In this document: piece after piece, positions 8,291-15,410 of the stretch | Layout of the letters: each line of letters starts with the position of its first letter | Numbering within the stretch: position 1 is the first letter of the stretch | Assembly: GCF_014174395.1 (NCBI RefSeq) | Contig: NZ_JABEQD010000019.1 | Location: 1-51,761 of the forward strand | Length of the DNA: 51,761 nucleotides | Direction: 5' to 3' | Source: Gluconacetobacter aggeris | Lineage (GTDB): Bacteria > Pseudomonadota > Alphaproteobacteria > Acetobacterales > Acetobacteraceae | The notes under the pieces: model-generated | What the model was told of the DNA's origin: nothing | Database searches by the model: none | What the model saw: the letters and a program-made list of their open reading frames with translations, nothing else | Position numbers and translations under genes: made by a program

Positions 8291-8818
8291 ATGCGCAGGG
8301 CGGCGGTGCTTTCACTGCTGGTATTGCAGACGGGCTGTGCCGGTTTCGGCAAGCTGATGGCCGATGACGCAACGTTTCCGGGGGCCAATCCCAACCTGCC
8401 GGCGGGGGATGCGGAGAATCTGCGCCGCGCCCGGGGAGAAGAGGTGGCGGAGCGGCCGATCCTGCCCCAGGGCGGCAATATGTGGCCCGGCCCGCCCGCG
8501 CCGTTGCCAACCCTGGGCGATGCGACGCGCGAACATCATGGAGCGGATGACGGGCTGCCCGCCGATGCGGCGACCGGCCCGAACCTGCCTGAAGGCGGTA
8601 CGCTGAGTGCGGGCGAGCAGGCTGAGATCCACGGTGGCGTGCAGGATTTCTCGGGGCGGGGGGCAAGCCCTTCGGCGGGGCACGAGGATGCCGCGCCGGC
8701 CCGGCCTGGCCAGACGGCCTCGACCATCGTCATTCCCAATGGCGACGGCACCAGTACCGTCATCACTCCGGATGGGACCGTGAAGACGGTGCGGGACACG
8801 CCGGGCGTTTCCCGATAG
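8291..8818 (+). CDS. Putative lipoprotein of unknown function
   Basis: I do not recognise a family. The 175-residue product starts MRRAAVLSLLVLQTGCAGFG, an apparent lipoprotein signal with Cys16, although Gln at -3 is unusual for a lipobox. The rest is low in hydrophobic residues and rich in Gly, Pro, Ala and Asp, probably disordered, with two similar segments (FPGANPNLPAGDAENL and GPNLPEGGTLSAGEQAE) and a C-terminal part with a beta-repeat look (TIVIPNGDGTSTVITPDGTV). Three consecutive ATGs (8285, 8288, 8291) follow a GGAGGGG ribosome binding site; the third has the best spacing. Its position between pgsA and moaD gives no clear functional hint. Confidence 0.6.
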   Translation: MRRAAVLSLLVLQTGCAGFGKLMADDATFPGANPNLPAGDAENLRRARGEEVAERPILPQGGNMWPGPPAPLPTLGDATREHHGADDGLPADAATGPNLPEGGTLSAGEQAEIHGGVQDFSGRGASPSAGHEDAAPARPGQTASTIVIPNGDGTSTVITPDGTVKTVRDTPGVSR

Positions 8819-8873
8819 GAGATGGGGGCGACTGGACCGCAAGGCAGGGGCGATGACAGGAGGGGCAGCGCGC

Positions 8874-9134
8874 ATGGTGGAGATCCTGTATTTCGCCTGG
8901 CTTCGGGATCGGCTGGGCCGGTCGGGGGAGAGTCTTTTGTTGTCCGGCGACGAGGTATCTTCGGTCCGTGCCATCATGGACGGGCTGCGCCGGCGCGGAG
9001 CGGCCTATGAAGAGATATTCGGCGAAGGGGCCGGGCCGGTCCGCTGTGCCGTCAATCAGGAATTCGCAGCTCTCGATTCGCCCGTGCGCGCAGGGGATGA
9101 ACTGGCCTTCTTCCCGCCCGTGACGGGGGGATAG
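8874..9134 (+). CDS. moaD: Molybdopterin synthase small subunit
   Basis: Ubiquitin-like sulfur carrier of molybdopterin synthase. Its C-terminal glycine is converted to a thiocarboxylate that donates sulfur to precursor Z (cPMP) with MoaE. The 86 residues begin MVEILYFAWLRDRLG, the classical MoaD start, and end in the essential Gly-Gly (PPVTGG). An AGGAGG lies about 10 bases before the chosen ATG; the ATG at 8853 would add seven residues. moaE follows three bases after the stop, so the two subunits are co-translated. Confidence 0.92.
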   Translation: MVEILYFAWLRDRLGRSGESLLLSGDEVSSVRAIMDGLRRRGAAYEEIFGEGAGPVRCAVNQEFAALDSPVRAGDELAFFPPVTGG

Positions 9135-9137
9135 CCG

Positions 9138-9608
9138 ATGCAGGTCGACATCCGGATCCAGGAAGAGGCGTTCTCGGTGGATGCCGAGATCGCGCGGCTG
9201 GCCGGAGCGGGACTCGATGTTGGCGGAATCGGCCTCTTCATGGGGGTGGTGCGGGGCGATATGGGGCTGGCGGCGCTGGCTCTGGAACATTATCCGGGCA
9301 TGACCGAATCGATGATCGGGCGAATCGTGGCGCAGGCCGGCACCCGATTCGGCCTGCTGGCCTGCACGGTTATCCATCGCGTCGGGCGGCTGCCCGTCGG
9401 GGCGCCGATCGTGCTGGTATTGTGCGCGGCAGCGCATCGCGGGGCCGCGCTGGACGCGACGGGATTCGTGATCGACTGGCTGAAGACGCAGGCTCCCTTT
9501 TGGAAACGCGAGGAATATCCGAACGGGGAGGCGAGATGGGTCGCGGCGCGGGAAAGCGACGAGGCCGCCGCCGCCCGATGGGACGCGGGCGGGCCGGCGG
9601 AAGCGTGA
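9138..9608 (+). CDS. moaE: Molybdopterin synthase catalytic subunit
   Basis: Large subunit of molybdopterin synthase, which inserts two sulfurs into cPMP to form the dithiolene of molybdopterin. The 156-residue protein shows the family blocks GGIGLFMGVVRGD, LALEHYPGMTESMI, CTVIHRVGRLPVG and, near the C-terminus, DWLKTQAPFWKREEYPNG, which contains the conserved lysines that line the active site and receive the MoaD tail. The C-terminal extension after ARWV is Ala/Glu/Arg-rich. Confidence 0.94.
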   Translation: MQVDIRIQEEAFSVDAEIARLAGAGLDVGGIGLFMGVVRGDMGLAALALEHYPGMTESMIGRIVAQAGTRFGLLACTVIHRVGRLPVGAPIVLVLCAAAHRGAALDATGFVIDWLKTQAPFWKREEYPNGEARWVAARESDEAAAARWDAGGPAEA

Positions 9609-9676
9609 TGGTGTCGACCGCCAGCTACCGTGGGGTGCCGATACCGGAAGGCGAAGAAAAAAAACTTTTTGCTTGA
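9608..9676 (+). CDS. Possible 22-residue leader or micro-ORF after moaE
   Basis: An ATG overlaps the last base of the moaE stop codon (TGATG) and opens a frame of 22 codons (begins MVSTASYRGVPIPEGEE), with GGAAG five to nine bases upstream. Its end runs through eight A residues followed by five T residues. The product matches nothing I know. The stop-start overlap is the only positive evidence, and such short frames often occur by chance. Confidence 0.2.
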   Translation: MVSTASYRGVPIPEGEEKKLFA

Positions 9677-9727
9677 CGCGGAAAGTCCTCGCCTCGACCC
9701 GAAACGGGCCCTTGCCGTCCCATCATC

Positions 9728-9807
9728 TTCATATATCTAGTGCGTTCTTGGTTGCCCTGACGCGATATGTAGCGTCATAATGCTGCCCTGGACACTAGGC
9801 ATAGACG
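9728..9807. promoter_or_regulatory. Array of three NrdR-box-like sites upstream of nrdAB
   Basis: Three 16-bp sites resemble the NrdR consensus (about ACACWATATATWGTGT): TTCATATATCTAGTGC at 9728 (11 of 16), ACGCGATATGTAGCGT at 9760 (12 of 16) and ACACTAGGCATAGACG at 9792 (10 of 16). Each starts exactly 32 bp after the previous one, about three helical turns, which is the spacing known for paired NrdR boxes. The middle site falls inside the presumed promoter and the third at or just after its start point, as expected for a repressor. Confidence 0.6.
9752..9781 (+). promoter_or_regulatory. Candidate nrdAB promoter
   Basis: TTGCCC and CATAAT are 18 bases apart, predicting transcription start near 9789 and a leader of about 50 bases before nrdA. 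The second NrdR-like box overlaps the spacer. Confidence 0.4.
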
Positions 9808-9839
9808 CCGTGTCCCGGCGATTTTCACGGAGATGATGG

Positions 9840-11774
9840 ATGAGCCTGGATGACGTATCCGGAACTGTGTCTGATCGTCCGGCCGAGGAACGTGGCCTGT
9901 TTCAGGACCACGAAACCGGCCAGACGCCCGACATGTTCGATGATGTCGTCCAGTTGCCCGGTCATCACCCGGTGCGGGTCAATCGATCGCGCGATGCGCT
10001 GCTGACGCCGTTCGGCAAGGCGACGCTGGATAATCGCTACCTGCTGGACGGCGAGAGCTACCAGGACCTGTTCGGGCGGGTGGCATCCTATTACGGCGCC
10101 GATCCGGGGCATGCGCAGCGGCTGTACGACTATATCTCGCGCCATTGGTTCATGCCGGCCACCCCGGTGCTGTCCAATGGCGGGACGACGCGCGGCCTGC
10201 CGATCTCCTGCTTCCTGAACGAGGCGAATGACAGCCTGCGCGGCATCGTCGATCTGTGGAACGAGAATGTCTGGCTGGCCAGCAAGGGCGGCGGCATCGG
10301 CTCCTACTGGGGCAATCTGCGCTCGATCGGCGAGAATGTCGGCCGCAACGGCAAGACCTCAGGGGTGATCCCCTTCATCCGCGTGATGGACAGCCTGACG
10401 CTGGCGATCAGCCAGGGGTCGCTCCGCCGGGGTTCCGCCGCCGTCTACCTGCCGGTCTGGCATCCCGAGATCGAGGAATTCATCGAAATCCGCCGGCCGA
10501 CCGGTGGCGACCCGAATCGCAAGGCGCTGAACCTGCATCACGGGGTGCTGGTCTCGGACGCCTTCATGCGCGCCGTGGCCGAGGACGCGGAATGGGCGCT
10601 GCTGTCGCCCAAGGATGGCGCGCATATTCGCCATGTGTCCGCGCGGTCGCTGTGGATTCGTATCCTGACGGCGCGGATGGAGCAGGGCGAGCCCTACATC
10701 ATCTATTCCGACCATGTGAACAATGCGCGGCCCGAGCATCACAAGCTGGCGGGGCTGGAGGTCAAGACCTCGAACCTGTGCGCCGAGATCACGCTGCCGA
10801 CCGGCATCGACCATCACGGCCAGGAACGGACGGCCGTGTGCTGCCTGTCCTCCCTGAACCTGGAAACCTGGGACGAGTGGAAGGACGACCCGCAATTCAT
10901 CGAGGACGTGATGCTGTTCCTCGACAATGTATTGCAGGATTTCATCGACCGGGCGCCCGACGACATGGCGCGCGCGAAATACGCGGCCTCGCGCGAGCGG
11001 TCGGTCGGGCTGGGGGTGATGGGTTTCCATTCCTTCCTGCAGGCCAACAACGTGCCGTTCGAAAGCGTGATCGCGAAGGTCTGGAACAAGCGGATTTTCA
11101 AGCATATTCGCGAGAAGGCCGACGCGGCGTCGCGCAAGCTGGCGGAACTGCGCGGCCCGTGCCCGGACGCGGCGGAATATGGCGTGATGGAGCGCTTTTC
11201 GAACAAGCTGGCGATCGCGCCGACGGCATCGATTTCCATCATCGCGGGCAATTCCAGCCCCGGGATCGAGCCGATCGCCGCGAACGTCTTCCTGCAGAAG
11301 ACGCTGTCCGGCTCGTTCACCGTGCGCAACCGGCACCTGACCAAGCTGCTGATCGACAAGGGGCAGAATACGGACGAGGTCTGGTCGTCGATCACCCTGA
11401 GCCAGGGGAGTGTCCAGCATCTGGATTTCCTGACCCAGCAGGAGAAGGACGTCTTCAAGACCGCCTTCGAACTGGATCAGCGCTGGGTGGTGGAGCATGC
11501 GGCCGACCGCGCCGGCTTTATCTGCCAGGCGCAGTCCATCAACCTGTTCCTGCCGGCGAACGTGCATAAGCGCGACCTGCACCAGATCCATTATCTGGCG
11601 TGGAAGCGGGGCGTGAAGTCGCTGTACTATTGCCGTTCGCTGTCGATCCAGCGGGCGGACACCGTCAGCAACGTCCTGGACAAGAGCGACGTCCTGGTGC
11701 CCGAGCCGGCACCGGCCGCGTCGGCCACGCCGACGTCATCCACCAATTACGACGAGTGCCTGGCCTGCCAGTAA
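9840..11774 (+). CDS. nrdA: Ribonucleoside-diphosphate reductase, class Ia, alpha subunit
   Basis: Catalytic subunit reducing ribonucleoside diphosphates to deoxy forms, using a radical delivered from NrdB. The 644 residues include the active-site cysteines C124 (LPISCFLN), C314 (SNLCAEITLP, the thiyl-radical Cys with Glu316) and C335 (CCLSSLNL), the tyrosine pair of the radical path in KSLYYCRS, and the C-terminal redox pair in ECLACQ. It is shorter than E. coli NrdA because no N-terminal ATP-cone is visible: residues 1-45 are a short acidic tail. Overall ATP/dATP activity control of the usual type is therefore probably missing here. nrdB follows after 70 bp. Confidence 0.95.
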   Translation: MSLDDVSGTVSDRPAEERGLFQDHETGQTPDMFDDVVQLPGHHPVRVNRSRDALLTPFGKATLDNRYLLDGESYQDLFGRVASYYGADPGHAQRLYDYISRHWFMPATPVLSNGGTTRGLPISCFLNEANDSLRGIVDLWNENVWLASKGGGIGSYWGNLRSIGENVGRNGKTSGVIPFIRVMDSLTLAISQGSLRRGSAAVYLPVWHPEIEEFIEIRRPTGGDPNRKALNLHHGVLVSDAFMRAVAEDAEWALLSPKDGAHIRHVSARSLWIRILTARMEQGEPYIIYSDHVNNARPEHHKLAGLEVKTSNLCAEITLPTGIDHHGQERTAVCCLSSLNLETWDEWKDDPQFIEDVMLFLDNVLQDFIDRAPDDMARAKYAASRERSVGLGVMGFHSFLQANNVPFESVIAKVWNKRIFKHIREKADAASRKLAELRGPCPDAAEYGVMERFSNKLAIAPTASISIIAGNSSPGIEPIAANVFLQKTLSGSFTVRNRHLTKLLIDKGQNTDEVWSSITLSQGSVQHLDFLTQQEKDVFKTAFELDQRWVVEHAADRAGFICQAQSINLFLPANVHKRDLHQIHYLAWKRGVKSLYYCRSLSIQRADTVSNVLDKSDVLVPEPAPAASATPTSSTNYDECLACQ

Positions 11775-11777
11775 CCC

Positions 11778-11802
11778 GATAAGGCGGCGCGAGCCGCCTA
11801 TC
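11778..11802 (+). other. Intercistronic hairpin between nrdA and nrdB
   Basis: GATAAGGCGGC, loop GCGA, GCCGCCTATC forms a 10-bp stem with one bulged A starting directly after the nrdA stop. No T-run follows, so it is more likely to protect the upstream message or modulate read-through than to terminate fully. Confidence 0.45.
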
Positions 11803-11844
11803 GCCTACGACCGGTTGCCGCATTGCTGTCGCGGAGAAGACGAC

Positions 11845-12873
11845 ATGACCGAACCCCTCAACGCGCCCCAGCCGGAGGGCGAGACCCATTTTGATCTGCT
11901 GACGGCCAATCCGGTCTACAAGCCGTTCCGCTACCCGTGGGCGTATGACGCGTGGCTGACGCAGCAGCGCGTGCACTGGCTGCCGGAAGAAGTGCCGCTG
12001 GCCGACGACGTGAAGGACTGGCACCGCACCCTGACCGAGAGCGAGCGGCATCTGGTCACCCAGATCTTCCGCTTCTTCACGCAGTCGGACGTGGAGGTGA
12101 ACAATTGCTACATGAAGCATTACAGCCGGGTATTCAAACCGACTGAGGTGCTGATGATGCTGTCTGCCTTCTCGAATATCGAGACGATTCATATCGCGGC
12201 TTATAGTCATCTGCTCGATACGATCGGCATGCCCGAATCCGAGTATTCCGCTTTCCTTAAATATAAGGAAATGAAGGATAAATATGACTATATGCAGGGC
12301 TTCTCGGTCGACAGCAAATATGAGATCGCCCGGACGCTCGCGGCTTTCGGCGCCTTTACCGAGGGGCTTCAGCTCTTCGCGTCGTTCGCCATCCTGCTGA
12401 ATTTCCCGCGCTTCAACAAGCTGAAGGGAATGGGGCAGATCGTCTCGTGGTCGGTGCGTGACGAGACCCTGCACTGCCTGTCCATGGCCCGGCTGTTCCG
12501 CACCTTCATCCATGAAAATCCGGAAATCTGGACCGAGAAGCTGCGCGAGGACATTCGCCAGGTCTGCCGCGACATTGTCGACCATGAGGATGCGTTCATC
12601 GATCTGTGCTTCGAGATGGGCCCGGTCGAGGGCCTGGATGCCGATCTGGTCAAGACCTATATTCGCTTCGTTGCCGATCGCCGCCTGAGCCTGCTGGGGC
12701 TGGATGGGATGTACAATATTCCCGCCAATCCGCTGCCATGGCTGGATGACATGCTGAACGCCGTCGAGCATACGAATTTCTTCGAAAACCGGGCGACGGA
12801 ATACAGCCGCGCCTCGACCTCCGGCACTTGGGAAGAGGCGTTCGAGGAGAGCATCTTCCAGTCCGACGGCTAG
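11845..12873 (+). CDS. nrdB: Ribonucleoside-diphosphate reductase, class Ia, beta subunit
   Basis: Radical-generating subunit. Its di-metal site and tyrosyl radical start each turnover of NrdA. In the 342 residues the ligands align with the E. coli enzyme: D82, E113 and H116 (ETIH), later Glu in TEGLQLF and the Glu/His pair in RDETLHC, with the radical tyrosine Y120 in HIAAY. The spacing D82-to-E113 (31 residues) equals that of E. coli D84-E115. The ATG at 11845 has a GGAG site 8-11 bases upstream. A stretch at about 12170-12330 uses noticeably AT-richer codons than the rest and contains a perfect 8-bp inverted repeat. Confidence 0.96.
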   Translation: MTEPLNAPQPEGETHFDLLTANPVYKPFRYPWAYDAWLTQQRVHWLPEEVPLADDVKDWHRTLTESERHLVTQIFRFFTQSDVEVNNCYMKHYSRVFKPTEVLMMLSAFSNIETIHIAAYSHLLDTIGMPESEYSAFLKYKEMKDKYDYMQGFSVDSKYEIARTLAAFGAFTEGLQLFASFAILLNFPRFNKLKGMGQIVSWSVRDETLHCLSMARLFRTFIHENPEIWTEKLREDIRQVCRDIVDHEDAFIDLCFEMGPVEGLDADLVKTYIRFVADRRLSLLGLDGMYNIPANPLPWLDDMLNAVEHTNFFENRATEYSRASTSGTWEEAFEESIFQSDG

Positions 12874-12880
12874 CAGGACC

Positions 12881-12908
12881 GGACGCGGGGAGGGGCTTCC
12901 CCGCGTCC
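12881..12908. terminator. Hairpin between convergent nrdB and the VOC gene remnant
   Basis: Perfect 11-bp stem GGACGCGGGGA / TCCCCGCGTCC with loop GGGGCT, seven bases after the nrdB stop. No T-tract on either strand, so termination strength is uncertain, but the position between converging genes supports the role. Confidence 0.6.
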
Positions 12909-12913
12909 GAATG

Positions 12914-13177
12914 TCAGTCCTGTTCTGCGTCGACCACGGCGCGGGTGGGGGCCTTGAAGCACCAGTGCCGGCGCGGCGCGTCATCCAGGGCCGGCCCGAG
13001 GCGGATCGAGAGATAAATCCTGTCGGGATGTCCAGAATCGCACCGCTCCCCATAGCCGATCCAGCCATTCGCATGATCGGCGCCGACTTTCGGCACGCCC
13101 AGCACCGCGAAAACAGCGTCATAAAACGGTTCGGCCATGGCCAGGTTCGACACTGTGATCGAAACATGATCGAGCAT
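12914..13177 (-). pseudogene. Truncated VOC/glyoxalase-family protein
   Basis: The 87 residues begin like a vicinal-oxygen-chelate protein of about 125-130 residues: MLDHVSITVSNLAMAEPFYD, then NGWIGYGERC, DRIYLSIRLGP and the closing strand HWCFKAPTRAVVDA. The frame then ends abruptly (EQD, stop). The second half of the domain, with the C-terminal metal-ligand Glu and the usual DPDGN-type turn, is missing; nrdB and its terminator occupy the space where it should be. I therefore call it a remnant. An ATG at 13189 would add four residues. A short functional fold is not excluded. Confidence 0.65.
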
Positions 13178-13222
13178 GATGACCTGCATAAGGGTGAGGC
13201 GGGCTACCGGGAGCTTTGTGCT

Positions 13223-13257
13223 GGGACATTACAATGCCCCTGAATAATGTCCCTGAA
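13223..13257. repeat. Inverted repeat overlapping a tandem direct repeat
   Basis: GGGACATTA (13223-13231) and TAATGTCCC (13245-13253) form a perfect 9-bp inverted repeat with a 13-base spacer. Overlapping it, AATGCCCCTGAA (13233-13244) and AATGTCCCTGAA (13246-13257) form a direct repeat with one mismatch. It lies upstream of the VOC remnant and downstream of the methyltransferase gene. Function unknown; could be an operator or a hairpin. Confidence 0.5.
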
Positions 13258-13306
13258 CGGATAAAGGTCTTTTTGCTTCTTTTCCCTCAGAAAAAGAAGA
13301 CGCCAG

Positions 13307-14149
13307 TCACGACGGGATGCCATCCAGCGGTGCCCCGTCGCGCAGGATGGCCTCCGCTTCCGGCGTGAAATGGCCGTCTGCCCGATGCAGCGTCATGCCG
13401 GGCAGGAGGGCAGCGTCGCCCCGGCCGCCGACCCGTCCCTGGACCAGCACGATTCGGGCCGGACGCCCGGCCTTGGGCCAGAAGGGGATCAGCCGGATCG
13501 ACCCGATCCCGTGTGCGCGCATGGCCGCGATTGCGGTGTCGAGCGAGGCGGCGGGCAAAGCGAGGGTCAGCGTGCCGTGATGGCGCACCTGTCGCCCCAG
13601 GCTGCGGACCCAGACATTCAGCATGTCGCCCGTCCCGACACGTCGCGCGATGTCGCGGCGCGGATCGGGTGACGCGCTGGCGTCAGCGCGATGCCAGGGT
13701 GGGTTGGCGAAGGCGTGGTCGAACCCGCCACCCGGCGCAGGGCATTCGGGCAGGGGCAGGTCGGGCAATGTCGCGCAGAGCGCGCGCAACCGATCGAAAC
13801 CGTTCTCGTTAAAATTGGCCTGGGCCAGCATGGCGGTGCGGGTATCGCGCTCCACGCCCACGCCGGTCATGTCGGCTACGCGCCACGCCAGGCACATCAG
13901 CCCGGCACCCGCGCCGCATCCGCCTTCCAGGATGCGCTGACCGGGGCGGGCAGGGATGGAGGCCGCCATCAGGACGGGCTCCAGTCCGGTTCGGTAGCCA
14001 TGGCGAAACTGCCGGTAGCGGAGCCGGCCATCCAGCAGCGTTCCATGGCTCAGGGCTTCGATGGGTGCGTCGTCCGCAGGACATGCTAGATCCAGCGTCG
14101 GTTCATGTATGATGTCCTTCGGCTTGACCGTCATTCTCACGCCGCTCAT
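13307..14149 (-). CDS. TrmN6-like tRNA adenine-N6 methyltransferase family protein
   Basis: Class I SAM-dependent methyltransferase resembling the family that modifies A37 of tRNA1(Val). In 280 residues: an N-terminal segment with LLDGRLRYRQFRHGYRTGLEPVLMAA, SAM-binding motif I variant LEGGCGAGAGLMCLAWRV, acidic residue of motif II in GVGVERD, and the catalytic NPPW typical of N6-adenine methyltransferases acting on RNA or DNA. The stretch HGYRTGLEPVLMAA before motif I fits TrmN6 well. Start is uncertain (14149 or 14134), without a clear ribosome binding site. Divergent from the polyprenyl synthase, with a promoter gap of only about 43 bp. Confidence 0.75.
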   Translation of the reverse strand: MSGVRMTVKPKDIIHEPTLDLACPADDAPIEALSHGTLLDGRLRYRQFRHGYRTGLEPVLMAASIPARPGQRILEGGCGAGAGLMCLAWRVADMTGVGVERDTRTAMLAQANFNENGFDRLRALCATLPDLPLPECPAPGGGFDHAFANPPWHRADASASPDPRRDIARRVGTGDMLNVWVRSLGRQVRHHGTLTLALPAASLDTAIAAMRAHGIGSIRLIPFWPKAGRPARIVLVQGRVGGRGDAALLPGMTLHRADGHFTPEAEAILRDGAPLDGIPS

Positions 14150-14192
14150 ATGTTCTACAGACCAATCCAACGGAGCCGGGGAGTTTAACCTT

Positions 14193-15269
14193 TTGGGCGT
14201 TACAGTCACCCTGCCGGAATCCGAGAAAACGGCAACCGCGAAGCATTCCGGCCCCGGCGCTTCGGCGCAGGAGGGGGCCGAAGCTGCCCTGCGCGCGTTG
14301 TCGAGCTATCTGGCCGACGACATGGCTGCGTGCAATCGCGCGATCATCGAGCGGATGGATAGCCCGGTTGCCCTGATTCCCCAGTTGGCGGCCCATCTGG
14401 TGGCGGCCGGCGGCAAACGGCTGCGCCCGCTGCTGACGCTGGCGTCGGCGCGCCTGTGCGACTATCCGGCCGGCCCCGAGCATCAACGCCATGTCGCGCT
14501 GGCGGCGTGTGTGGAATTCATCCACACCGCGACGCTGCTGCATGACGACGTGGTGGATGAGAGCCAACTCCGCCGCGGGTTGGCCAGCGCCAACGCCGTG
14601 TTCGGCAACAAGGCGTCGGTGCTGGTGGGTGATTTCCTGTTCGCCCGGTCGTTCCAACTGATGACGGATGACGGCTCTCTGAAGGTGATGGCCATCCTGT
14701 CCTCGGCATCGGCCACGATCGCCGAGGGCGAGGTTCTGCAGATGTCGACGCAGAACGACCTGTCCACCTCGGTCGACCAGTATCTGACGGTCATTCACGG
14801 CAAGACGGCCGCCCTGTTCGCCGCCGCGTGTCGCGTGGGTGCGGTGGTGGCCAAACGGCCGGAAGCCGAGGAACTGGCGCTGGAAGCCTTCGGCACCAAT
14901 CTGGGCATGGCGTTCCAGTTGGTCGATGACGCGCTGGATTACGCGGCGGATCAGGCCGTGCTGGGCAAGACAGTGGGCGACGATTTCCGCGAGGGCAAGA
15001 TCACGCTCCCGGTGCTGGCAGCCTATGCCGCCGGCAGCGAGGAGGATCGCCAGTTCTGGCGGCGGGTCATCGAGGAGAGCGAACAGGCGCCCGAGGATCT
15101 CGACCGCGCCCTGGCCCTGATCGCCCAGACCGACGCCATCGGCGTCACACTGGATCGTGCTGCCGCCTATGCCCGTGCGGCGCGTGAGGCGCTGGATATC
15201 TTCCCCGATACCCGTCTGCGGCGCCTGTTGCAGGATACGGCGTCCTACACCGTCAGCCGCGCCCGCTAA
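14193..15269 (+). CDS. ispB: Polyprenyl diphosphate synthase (ubiquinone side chain)
   Basis: Trans-isoprenyl chain-elongating enzyme that builds the long side chain of ubiquinone (octa- to decaprenyl; the length cannot be read from sequence). The 358 residues contain both aspartate-rich motifs: LLHDDVVDE in the first half and QLVDDALDYAAD in the second, plus the GGKRLRPLL substrate motif and the basic KITLPVL segment. The TTG at 14193 is chosen because GGGGAG stands 10-15 bases upstream and no ATG or GTG lies near the conserved start; an upstream in-frame extension would overlap the methyltransferase gene. Confidence 0.9.
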   Translation: MGVTVTLPESEKTATAKHSGPGASAQEGAEAALRALSSYLADDMAACNRAIIERMDSPVALIPQLAAHLVAAGGKRLRPLLTLASARLCDYPAGPEHQRHVALAACVEFIHTATLLHDDVVDESQLRRGLASANAVFGNKASVLVGDFLFARSFQLMTDDGSLKVMAILSSASATIAEGEVLQMSTQNDLSTSVDQYLTVIHGKTAALFAAACRVGAVVAKRPEAEELALEAFGTNLGMAFQLVDDALDYAADQAVLGKTVGDDFREGKITLPVLAAYAAGSEEDRQFWRRVIEESEQAPEDLDRALALIAQTDAIGVTLDRAAAYARAAREALDIFPDTRLRRLLQDTASYTVSRAR

Positions 15270-15279
15270 GGGCCTGACT

Positions 15280-15315
15280 GGAACGGCGCGCTGGCGGTGG
15301 TCCGGCGCGCGTTCC
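15280..15315 (+). terminator. GC-rich hairpin after the polyprenyl synthase gene
   Basis: GGAACG-G-CGCGC pairs with GCGCG-CGTTCC (11 bp, one bulged G) ten bases after the stop, in the gap between this gene and the convergent murI. No T-run, so termination is only suggested. Confidence 0.35.
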
Positions 15316-15410
15316 CCGGGCTCAGGAGGACGGCCATAGAGGGCGGGCAGCTCAGCTATCTCGCCTCATCGGATTGCACGCGATCATGGCGTCCAGGCAG
15401 GCGCGATCGG

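Noticed and set aside
10359-11591. Open frame of about 410 codons antisense to nrdA
   Set aside because: The plus-strand frame contains all catalytic residues of NrdA; the antisense product has no family resemblance.
13276-13299. A/T-rich hairpin (CTTCTTTT / AAAAGAAG) after the methyltransferase gene as a terminator
   Set aside because: The stem is only 8 weak pairs and is not followed by a T-run on the minus strand, so it was not annotated as a terminator.
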